Of a DNA stretch of 48,857 bases, positions 30,089 through 37,732 are shown piece by piece (within the stretch, counting starts at the first letter, position 1; every line of letters starts with the position of its first letter). The DNA is taken from positions 1 through 48,857 of the forward strand of contig JADGEM010000033.1 of assembly GCA_016744375.1 (NCBI GenBank), written 5' to 3'. The notes below the pieces were generated by a model, which was not told the origin of the DNA, did not search any database, and saw only the letters and a list, made by a program, of their open reading frames with translations. Source of the DNA: Gammaproteobacteria bacterium (GTDB lineage Bacteria > Pseudomonadota > Gammaproteobacteria > GRL18). The position numbers and the translations under genes were made by a program.

Positions 30089-31834
30089 ATGTCATTTAAA
30101 GCAAAAAATTTCATTTATTATTCACTTATACTGCTCATTTTTATTTTAAATGGCTGTGGCAGTGACCGCTCTGATTCAATTCTTGCATATATTCCTGCAG
30201 ATTCTGTGGTCTATATGGGAAGTAAGGAACCATTTCCCATTAAAGAATCAATGATATGGAGTCACAATAACTTTCCTCTTCCAGATTCTTATTATGAATT
30301 ATTACAATCTGAAGCCGCTGAAGGCGGTACAGATGGTCAAAAATTTCTGAATCACTTCCTTAATGACTACTTTAAACTGATTGCAAATCCTGAGTTGCTT
30401 GATACAGAGTGGGGGATAGCGCCTGAAAATCAGTTTACTTTTTATACTTTGGGGCTGGCACCTGTTTTACGCTTAAATTTAAGTAATATTGAGCGCTTTG
30501 AGAAAAAAATTACTGACATTGAAACTTCTGCCGGGGTTAAGAGTGAAGAAAAACAGCTCGGTGAAGCACGTTATCGCCGCTATTTATTAGGTGATGATGA
30601 AAAAACAAAAGTCTGGTTGATTATTGGAGTGGATAAGAATGATGTTGTTTTTACAGTCGATCTCGGCGTGGATAGTGAAAAAAATCTGTCAATAGCACTT
30701 GGTCAGAGCAAGCCTGAAAATTCACTGGCTTCATCAGGACAAATTGATCAAATACTGAATAAGTATGGCTTTAGTGATGATACTTTTCTGGTATTTATCA
30801 ATCAGAAAGAATTAATTAATGGCATAACCAGTACGGATGCAAATCGTACTGCAAAAATGATTCACTTTTTTGAACAACTCTCCGGGAAAGACTCTGAGCT
30901 TTCTGAGTTACGTTCACCTGGATGCCGCAAAGATATGTTAGCCATTGCAGATAACTGGCCACGTACAGTTTTAGCTTATGATAAGTTTGACTTTAAAGCG
31001 GATCCAGTTGAGCTGGATATTCTTATGATCACTGAAATTAACGATAAATCATTGCTTGATGGCCTAAAATCCATTAATGGTTTTATACCTGAGTTTGTTA
31101 GTGGTGATGAACTTAAAATATTCTCTTTTGGGTTGGGGCTTGATTTAGATAACTTAGCACCATTTTTAACACAGCAGCTGGTTGATATTAAGAAGAGCAA
31201 GTATCAGTGCAGCTTACTAATAGACATGCAGCAGAATCTTGCCAGTGCAAATCCCGGTATGCTTGCTATTGCCACTGCAATGGTTAAAGGGGTTAAAGGT
31301 TTTTCTATGACTCTGAATGAAGTTGAAACTGGGACTGCGTCACCACAGGGTATACCAAATGTTAAAAAACTGGATGGGATTTTGACCCTCTCAGCGAATG
31401 ATACCAAAAAACTGGTTATGGCTGCTAAAGCTCTAACCCCTATGTTGTCTCGTGTAAAGGTACCACTTGATGGTTCTGCTTTTGAAATCCCTTTACCCCT
31501 TCCGATCGCAGCGAATGAAAAAGTAATGGGGTATGTAAAAGACTCTCACCTGGCTGTTTATGTGGGTGAATCAGCAACCAGACAGGCAAAGCAACTGAGC
31601 CAGTCAGCCTTAAATACTAGCCCTTCTTTTTTTAGTATGCAGATGGATTATGGAAAATATTATGGAATGATTTTTGACTCAATGCCTGAGACAGTAAAGC
31701 AGAGCCCTGAAATGATTGATGTGATTGCCATGATGAAAAATGTTGATATGTTTGTCGACAGTTCAATGAATATAACAGACGATGGTCTTGTTTTTAGGGC
31801 ACAATTAAAAACACCAAAAAAAGAGAGTAACTAA
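30089..31834 (+). CDS. large lipoprotein, DUF3352-like, 581 aa
   Basis: A lipoprotein signal (LILLIFILNGC, lipobox Cys at about residue 23) is followed by Gly-Ser-Asp, the latter favouring inner-membrane retention only if Asp were at +2, so sorting is uncertain. The first mature segment ILAYIPADSVVYMG resembles the opening of DUF3352-type proteins, whose function is unknown. The rest is a mixed alpha/beta periplasmic protein with repeated FxxQ/LxxL segments. Starts behind AAAAGGATTTGC. No operon partners. Confidence 0.7.
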   Translation: MSFKAKNFIYYSLILLIFILNGCGSDRSDSILAYIPADSVVYMGSKEPFPIKESMIWSHNNFPLPDSYYELLQSEAAEGGTDGQKFLNHFLNDYFKLIANPELLDTEWGIAPENQFTFYTLGLAPVLRLNLSNIERFEKKITDIETSAGVKSEEKQLGEARYRRYLLGDDEKTKVWLIIGVDKNDVVFTVDLGVDSEKNLSIALGQSKPENSLASSGQIDQILNKYGFSDDTFLVFINQKELINGITSTDANRTAKMIHFFEQLSGKDSELSELRSPGCRKDMLAIADNWPRTVLAYDKFDFKADPVELDILMITEINDKSLLDGLKSINGFIPEFVSGDELKIFSFGLGLDLDNLAPFLTQQLVDIKKSKYQCSLLIDMQQNLASANPGMLAIATAMVKGVKGFSMTLNEVETGTASPQGIPNVKKLDGILTLSANDTKKLVMAAKALTPMLSRVKVPLDGSAFEIPLPLPIAANEKVMGYVKDSHLAVYVGESATRQAKQLSQSALNTSPSFFSMQMDYGKYYGMIFDSMPETVKQSPEMIDVIAMMKNVDMFVDSSMNITDDGLVFRAQLKTPKKESN

Positions 31835-32060
31835 ATAAATTTGTGTGAGTATGGGCTCAATCCATTTGAGTCTGAATTCTTCAAAACGTAAAGGCAGTCA
31901 TTGTACAAGGAAGTGAATGAATGTCTTTTTGTAACAATACCAATCTGAAATTACAAAATAGCTAAATTTGATATTTGTCATTCATAATCGATCCTCCTCG
32001 TTTTTTTTATTGCAAATAAGGTATATTTAGCCAAAGAAGCCGTTAAATTACCCTTAAACC

Positions 32061-33296
32061 ATGTCTATTTTCAACGATTCCAAATCAATGCATTATTTAA
32101 TAACTGTTTTGCTGCTGTTTTTTCTTGCTGACAGTGTACATGCCTTACCTCCATTGCAACTCTATGTAGAACTCACACCATCAGGCGGCACGCTTCGTCC
32201 TGAGCCGGGGCGATATTCAGGTCCGGTTGTTTTGACCCGTCCTATCACTATTGAGGGGCAGGGAAAGGTGATTATAGATGCAGAAGGAGATGGCAGTGTG
32301 ATTACGATAGAAGCAGATCATACGATTATCCGAGGAGTGAGACTAACCGCTTCAGGAGAATCCTTCGATAAGACTGATGCGGGTATTACACTTAAAGCAG
32401 ACCACGTTTTAATTGAAAATAATACGATTGATGACACGCTCTTTGGCATCAATGTTCTGGGTGCTAATGATAATATTATCCGCAATAATACGATTACTTC
32501 TAAAAAGACCTCATTAAGTCTAAGAGGTGATGGCCTAAGAATGTGGAATTCACATGATAATTTAGTTGAAAACAATCAATTTGTTAAAGTGAGAGATCTC
32601 TACATTACCAATTCATTAACGAACCGGTTTTTACATAATCGCATTCTCCACAGTCGTATTGGTTTTGAGTTTGTCTTTTCACATGAAAATGAAGTTATCG
32701 GTAATACAATTGATAACAATAAAACAGGTATGGTACTTATCTATTCTAATGATTTACTGATTAAAGATAATAATATCAGTCATCTTAGAAGTTTTTCAGG
32801 CTCAGCTCTGGCATTTAAGGAAACCTTTGGTATCAAGGTTCTTAATAATAAGATCTTGCATTGTGCTGTGGGTTTAAGTACTAATGCACCCCTTGATCCA
32901 GAGAATATCTTGATTCTAAATGATAATTTATTCGCCTATAATGATGTAGCGCTTTATTTTTATGGTGAGAAAGGTGGGCATATTCTCCATGGTAATCACT
33001 TTGAAGCCAATTTAACGGATGTCCAGGCAAGTGTACCCGGTGCTTCTTTTTATAATGACTGGCAAAATAATCACTGGGACAATTATGAGGGCTTTGATCG
33101 TAATGCCGATGATATTGGCGATACTCCCTATGAACTTTACTCCTGGTCTGATCGCCTATGGGTTGATTTGCCGATGACACAGTTTTTTCGTGGCACGCCA
33201 ATGTTGGAGATGATTGATTTTATTGAGCGTTTTACCAGCTTTTCAGAGCCTGTTTTGATGTTAAGAGATAGGGCGCCCAGGATTCAAACCAAATAG
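32061..33296 (+). CDS. nosD: NosD-like periplasmic right-handed beta-helix protein, 411 aa
   Basis: Signal peptide around MHYLITVLLLFFLADSVHA; an internal ATG at 32091 would start exactly there and may be the true start. The body is a parallel beta-helix with repeats of the N-x-I-x-x-N type (IENNTIDDTLFGINVLGAND, IIRNNTITSKK, LIKDNNISHL) and ends with WSDRLWVDLPMTQFFRGTPM, well known from NosD. NosD supports copper-centre maturation or delivery to nitrous oxide reductase. No nosZ, nosF, nosY or nosL lies beside it, so a different role is possible. Confidence 0.85.
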   Translation: MSIFNDSKSMHYLITVLLLFFLADSVHALPPLQLYVELTPSGGTLRPEPGRYSGPVVLTRPITIEGQGKVIIDAEGDGSVITIEADHTIIRGVRLTASGESFDKTDAGITLKADHVLIENNTIDDTLFGINVLGANDNIIRNNTITSKKTSLSLRGDGLRMWNSHDNLVENNQFVKVRDLYITNSLTNRFLHNRILHSRIGFEFVFSHENEVIGNTIDNNKTGMVLIYSNDLLIKDNNISHLRSFSGSALAFKETFGIKVLNNKILHCAVGLSTNAPLDPENILILNDNLFAYNDVALYFYGEKGGHILHGNHFEANLTDVQASVPGASFYNDWQNNHWDNYEGFDRNADDIGDTPYELYSWSDRLWVDLPMTQFFRGTPMLEMIDFIERFTSFSEPVLMLRDRAPRIQTK

Positions 33297-33386
33297 AAGC
33301 TTTAGTTTTAAAGGCCTTAATGTGTAAATGCGCCTAAAATCGGTAGCCTAAATGAGACTGCCGATAATTGACGAATAGACTATGGT

Positions 33387-33782
33387 TTATACTTTTCCCA
33401 TTGCCTGGAAACTTTTAACAAAAGGGCCGGCCATTCTAGGATCTTTAATCATGGCTTTAAAATCTCCTGATTTAAACTTCATTTTACCAGTCGTTACAGC
33501 CATACCCATACCCGCCATGCCAATGCCGCTACGCAGCCATTTGTCCCAATGTTTTTCATCAGCTCTGATGTCCCAGTTCAGCTCTTGACCGTTATAAGCA
33601 CCGGCATCAACCACCTCACCACTACTGACCGAAATAAAACCACGAGGTTTGTCTTCACCGGGCACGCCATAGCCAATAGCTGAGTTAAAATCTAACTGAG
33701 CCAGGGCATCTTTTAGTTCAGGTTCTTCATTCCAAATGCTCTGAAAAGTTTTCATCCAATCATCACTGAATAAGTCTGCCAT
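33387..33782 (-). CDS. SCP2-like sterol-carrier domain protein, 131 aa
   Basis: The sequence follows the small bacterial SCP2-like pattern: W-x-x-x-I-x-A (ELNWDIRADEKHWDKWLRSG), then GKMKFKSGDFKAMIKDP and a short C-terminal helix. It would bind a hydrophobic ligand such as a fatty acyl group. ATG is preceded by AGGAGAATTTTA. A perfect 21-bp palindrome lies 47-67 bases upstream of the start, possibly an operator. Confidence 0.75.
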   Translation of the reverse strand: MADLFSDDWMKTFQSIWNEEPELKDALAQLDFNSAIGYGVPGEDKPRGFISVSSGEVVDAGAYNGQELNWDIRADEKHWDKWLRSGIGMAGMGMAVTTGKMKFKSGDFKAMIKDPRMAGPFVKSFQAMGKV

Positions 33783-33828
33783 TAAAATTCTCCTAAGTTG
33801 GTTTTATTTGATTCTCAAGTGCTACAAA

Positions 33829-33849
33829 ATTGATTGTTAAACAATCAAT
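33829..33849 (-). promoter_or_regulatory. perfect 21-bp palindrome upstream of the SCP2-like gene
   Basis: Arms ATTGATTGTT and AACAATCAAT around a single A. The spacing is wrong for FNR (TTGAT-N9-ATCAA), so a TetR/GntR-type operator is more likely. The rest of 33783-34047 contains no gene I can support. Confidence 0.5.
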
Positions 33850-34047
33850 ACCCCCCTGAAACAGCTTGAGCGTATAAATTGGTGTAAAGGATTTCACGAA
33901 GCGTATTGCAACATAAAAAAAATGTTTAATGTATTAGAAAAAACCCTAGGCTTGTTAACTTAATTGAAACATATTTTTTTGCAAGGCATGAGCGTTAAAG
34001 TTTAGAAAAATATGTCATAATGAAACGAATTTTTTTAAGGGTAAAAA

Positions 34048-34887
34048 ATGATAACTATTGGTCAGACTTATGAACTGGATGTAATCAGAAATTCAGATTT
34101 TGGTGTCTATCTGGATGCTGAAGAACTGGGTGAAGTCTTATTACCACGTCGATATACTCCGGATACTCTGTCAGAGGGAGATAGTATTCGTGTTTTTCTT
34201 TATTTTGATTCTGAAGACAGACTGGTGGCAACAACACAAACACCCATAGCGCATGTGGAACAATTTGCTTACTTAAGTGTTGTTGATACAAACCGTGTGG
34301 GTGCTTTTCTTGACTGGGGATTGGATAAGGATCTTTTAGTGCCATTTTCAGAGCAGCATGTACGTATGGTGCAAGGGCATTCTTATCTTGTGTATATCTA
34401 TATTGGCAGCCTGGATGGTCGAATTGCTGCTTCATCAAAAATTGATAAATTTATTGATGAAAATGAAGCGCATAATTTTAAAGCACATCAAGCCGTTGAT
34501 ATTATTATTGCTAATACAACTGATCTGGGCTACAGAGCTATTATTAATCATCATTATTGGGGTGTTTTATACAAAAATGATGTCTTTGAACGCCTGAGTT
34601 TTGGTCAAAATAAAAAAGCCTATATTAAGGGTATACGTTCAGATGGTAAAATTGATTTAAGTCTTCAGGGTGGTCAGGTTACACGGGACAAAAACGTCAG
34701 CATTATTTTAAGCTATTTAAAGAACAAACAGGGCTTTGCCCCGGTTCATGATAAATCTGATCCAAAACAAATCTCAAAACTGTTTGGTATGAGTAAGGGT
34801 GCTTTTAAAAAGGCAATTGGTCAATTATATCGACAGAAAACAATTCGTATTGAGCAGGATGGTATCCATTTACTTAATCAACCCTGA
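34048..34887 (+). CDS. CvfB/YitL-family S1-domain RNA-binding protein, 279 aa
   Basis: Three tandem S1-like domains are visible: GQTYELDVIRNSDFGVYLDA (1-60), YLSVVDTNRVGAFLDWGLDK (about 75-135) and IIANTTDLGYRAIINHHYWG (about 150-210). A winged helix ends the protein (ISKLFGMSKGAFKKAIGQLY). This is the CvfB order. Family members bind RNA and affect virulence or growth-phase genes in Gram-positives; the role here is unknown. Full length. Confidence 0.88.
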   Translation: MITIGQTYELDVIRNSDFGVYLDAEELGEVLLPRRYTPDTLSEGDSIRVFLYFDSEDRLVATTQTPIAHVEQFAYLSVVDTNRVGAFLDWGLDKDLLVPFSEQHVRMVQGHSYLVYIYIGSLDGRIAASSKIDKFIDENEAHNFKAHQAVDIIIANTTDLGYRAIINHHYWGVLYKNDVFERLSFGQNKKAYIKGIRSDGKIDLSLQGGQVTRDKNVSIILSYLKNKQGFAPVHDKSDPKQISKLFGMSKGAFKKAIGQLYRQKTIRIEQDGIHLLNQP

Positions 34888-35315
34888 TACATCTTTTCAA
34901 ATGTCGAGACATCAAAACCATCCATTCGTTGTTTCCCAATCAGAATGATAGGGACACCACGACCTCGGAGGTGCTTATAATCATTTCGTCCTTTGTTTGA
35001 CTTTTCAATATCATATTCTTTGTATGGGATATTGTTCTTCTTAAAATACCTTTTCGCTACGATACAAACACCGCACCAACTGGCACTATAAATAACTACG
35101 TTACTACTGGAGTTCAGTGTATGCTTGGATAGGTGGGGATTTTTTATACTATTAATTTTAAGTTTTATGGTCTCAGATATTTGACCTTCAGGTGGCTTTT
35201 GATCGGAAAACTGAGTTTTACCATTTTCATCCACCCATTTATATATTTTTGAATAAGCGTGTTGAGTGAAGCTTGTTAATAAAATTATTATCAGTAAAGT
35301 TAGTTTGTTATTCAT
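34878..35315 (-). CDS. DUF4124-glutaredoxin fusion, periplasmic, 145 aa
   Basis: After a signal peptide (LTLLIIILLTSFTQHAYS) comes DUF4124 (KIYKWVDENGKTQFSDQKPP), then a glutaredoxin domain with active site CGVC (SASWCGVCIVAKRYFKKNNI) and the cis-Pro motif GVPIILIG. Export and CxxC suggest a thiol-disulfide role in the periplasm. Its ATG overlaps the TGA of the upstream frameshifted gene (ATGA), so the two are coupled. Its 3' end overlaps the convergent CvfB gene by 10 bases. Confidence 0.82.
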   Translation of the reverse strand: MNNKLTLLIIILLTSFTQHAYSKIYKWVDENGKTQFSDQKPPEGQISETIKLKINSIKNPHLSKHTLNSSSNVVIYSASWCGVCIVAKRYFKKNNIPYKEYDIEKSNKGRNDYKHLRGRGVPIILIGKQRMDGFDVSTFEKMYQG

Positions 35316-35817
35316 CTTTGTTCTGCGTTGAATGAGCTAATGGTATTTAAATTTCTAGCAAGTTTCCGAATTTGTTGACGGGACTGCTGTTTTGTCTTTG
35401 AGCTGACGATATCTACTTGCTGACCTTTTTTATTATAGAGATAGATAATATAGCGGCTTCCAGGTGCTGTTAATAATCCAATACAGCGGCAACGTACACC
35501 TATATGAGTAAACTGATTGAGTTCTACTATTTTTTCTAATGAAGGAAAAAGAAAGCCTTTATGTATCTCTAATATTTTTTTCTTCAGGTCAATTATAACA
35601 ACATGACGCCATAAGGCGACTAAAGCGAAAGAAATAATAAAACTGAGGGTAAAAATAAAGATTGAATATTAATGGTATCCCAATAACTGATAAAATAAAA
35701 TAAACTTAAGATACTGCTTGAAAGGCAAACATAAATGAGCATCAGCCTCATGTTTAATGGTGCTTCTAAGAAATAACAGATTCTTGATTCATCAAATAGA
35801 CTCGTTGAGTGTGCCAT
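35312..35817 (-). pseudogene. frameshifted membrane protein with C-terminal soluble domain
   Basis: The first frame, from ATG 35817, has a soluble start (MAHSTSLFDESRICYFLEAP) and a membrane helix before stopping at 35620. Shifting one base between about 35632 and 35668 opens a second frame (TLSFIISFALVALWRH, then KKKILEIHKGFLFPSLEKIV and a basic tail) to 35312. Together they make an about 165-residue protein with two membrane helices and a PH-like cytosolic domain. Family not recognised. A single indel, biological or technical, is the simplest cause. It couples to the glutaredoxin gene by ATGA. Confidence 0.65.
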
Positions 35818-35921
35818 ATCAATTACCTTACTTAAATTATAGGGTATTGTTATTTTGAGTTTAGAATGAATTTAATTTATTTCCAGAAAATCGCTTATTA
35901 TTTTTTCTCGTAATATTAGAG

Positions 35922-36917
35922 TTAGGTACTATTGTCCTTAAAATAATGAATTATTCTATCTTCCAACCAGTATTCTGGTCTGAATATATGGCCGCTGATA
36001 AACCCCAGGTGACCGCCATGTGCATGGATTTCAAGTTGTATCTCTGTTGGTAGGGAGGCCTCATCAGGCAGGATTTCTGGTGTCATAAAGGGATCATCCA
36101 TGGCATGAATAATAAGTGTCGGTGTGCTGATCGCTTTTAAAAATTTCCTGGAGCTTGACTGTTGATAATAATCTGAAGCGGAACTAAAACCATGAATCGG
36201 ACCCGTATAAATATTATCAAAGGCCCAGAAATCTTTTAATTGTTTGACTTGTTTTTTATTGATACCGATTAAAGATTGTAAGTCATGCACTTTATATTTT
36301 TCTAATAGACCCTGCTTCAACGTTTTGAGTAACACGTATTGATAAAATCTGGAAAATCCCTGATTCATCTGTCTGGAGCAAATGTCTAATTGCATGGGCG
36401 CTGATACGGACACTGCTGCGCAAAGGGGGGATGATTGCTGCCATTCTCCCAACAGCTTTAATAACATATTGCCGCCCAAGGAATAACCAACGGCATACAG
36501 AGGATTTTGTGGATGGCGTAACTTCAATGTTTCTATCCATTTTTTTGCATCACTGGTATCACCACTATGATATGAACGGGATAAACGATTTAGCACGCCA
36601 GAGCAGCCTCTGAAGTGCATTAAAACAGAATTAAAACCTGCCTGGGCCAGTGCTGCCATCATTCCTTGTATATAGGGGGATTTAAATGAACCTGCCAGTC
36701 CATGAAATAAAATAACAATGGGCTCCTGGCTATGACCAGGCGTATGGTGCCAGTAACAATCAACGAAATCTCCATCACCTAACTCAAAACGCTCGATCTC
36801 AATATCAGGTTCAGGAAGCTTTCTGAAAAGTGTCGAAAAAATGGTTTGCAAATGCCGATGTTTTAAACCGTATGCCGCCTGGAATGGTTTATACTTGTGA
36901 TAATGATGTTGAGTCAT
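35922..36917 (-). CDS. YheT-family alpha/beta hydrolase, 331 aa
   Basis: Classic UPF0017/YheT order: oxyanion region ILFHGLAGSFKSPY, nucleophile elbow GYSLGGN (Ser), acid ALIIHAMDDPFMTP-like segment (here TLIIHAMDDPFMTPE) and catalytic His in HAHGGHLGF. The N-terminal HHYHKYKPFQAAYGLKHRHL is also family-typical. It is a cytosolic hydrolase of unknown ester substrate. Monocistronic. Confidence 0.9.
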   Translation of the reverse strand: MTQHHYHKYKPFQAAYGLKHRHLQTIFSTLFRKLPEPDIEIERFELGDGDFVDCYWHHTPGHSQEPIVILFHGLAGSFKSPYIQGMMAALAQAGFNSVLMHFRGCSGVLNRLSRSYHSGDTSDAKKWIETLKLRHPQNPLYAVGYSLGGNMLLKLLGEWQQSSPLCAAVSVSAPMQLDICSRQMNQGFSRFYQYVLLKTLKQGLLEKYKVHDLQSLIGINKKQVKQLKDFWAFDNIYTGPIHGFSSASDYYQQSSSRKFLKAISTPTLIIHAMDDPFMTPEILPDEASLPTEIQLEIHAHGGHLGFISGHIFRPEYWLEDRIIHYFKDNST

Positions 36918-37003
36918 GTTTTTATCTGCATAATCCTTTTTAATTCTAATAATAGCAGACTTATTTCATGGGCATCTATTTATAAATTCAAGAGGGGATA
37001 ATA

Positions 37004-37684
37004 ATGTATTCAGCCATCCGTTTAACGAGCTTCCGAACCATCGTATTACTCAGTCTTCTCTGTATGAGTGTGTCTAAATTATGGGCTGCTGATCCTCCTC
37101 CGGCCTATGAGGGAAGAAGGTTGTATGTTTCCTATTGCCAATTATGCCATGGTACTGATGGCAAGGGCGGCGGGCCGCTTGCCGTGGCTATGGATATTAG
37201 TCCTGCCGATCTGACGACAACGGTTCGTTCCAGAAGTGATACCATTCTAACTAAAATTATTACCGGAAGAGGGCGTCAGACCATTACCGGTCGAGATCGT
37301 CATAACTTGCTGAGTGATGCCATGCCGGAATGGAAAAATATTTTTAATAAGTCCCAGATAAAATCATTAATAGCCTATCTGCGTTTTATGAGTACCGCAA
37401 AATTTAAATTACAGGGTGATCCTCAGATTGGCATGAAGCTCTATCAGCAATATTGTTATGTTTGCCATGGAACAGAAGGGGATGGTGATGGCATTATGAT
37501 TGACCTGATTGGCATTGCACCCATGGATCATACCAATCCAAATGAAACGAATGCATTAAGCAATGATGATATTGTTAAAAGCATACTGGATGGAAAAGGG
37601 CGTTTTATGCCCGCATGGCGAGGGATCCTCAGCCAGTCAGATGCAGAAGCACTGGTCAGCTATATCCGCCTGCTTGCTCATTAA
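37004..37684 (+). CDS. diheme class I cytochrome c, periplasmic, 226 aa
   Basis: A signal peptide (FRTIVLLSLLCMSVSKLWAA) precedes two cytochrome c domains with haem sites CQLCH (45-49) and CYVCH (151-155). Likely axial Met are in SDAMPEW (M107) and GRFMPAW near the end. Two haems in tandem suit electron transfer to or from a terminal oxidase, NO reductase or sulfur-oxidising enzyme; partners are not adjacent. Start follows AGAGGGGATAATA. Confidence 0.9.
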   Translation: MYSAIRLTSFRTIVLLSLLCMSVSKLWAADPPPAYEGRRLYVSYCQLCHGTDGKGGGPLAVAMDISPADLTTTVRSRSDTILTKIITGRGRQTITGRDRHNLLSDAMPEWKNIFNKSQIKSLIAYLRFMSTAKFKLQGDPQIGMKLYQQYCYVCHGTEGDGDGIMIDLIGIAPMDHTNPNETNALSNDDIVKSILDGKGRFMPAWRGILSQSDAEALVSYIRLLAH

Positions 37685-37732
37685 AGACACATAAATCTTT
37701 TTAAATATTCTGTAAACAGTAAGCGCTTCTGA

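Noticed and set aside
31982..32060. TTGAT-like half site before nosD
   Set aside because: Only one half is convincing; the partner (GTCAT) matches three of five positions.
33829..33849. Palindrome as an FNR site
   Set aside because: The TTGAT and ATCAA halves are nine bases apart rather than four.
34085..34438. 117-aa minus-strand ORF inside the CvfB gene
   Set aside because: It is fully antisense to a well-supported gene and its product has shadow-like composition.
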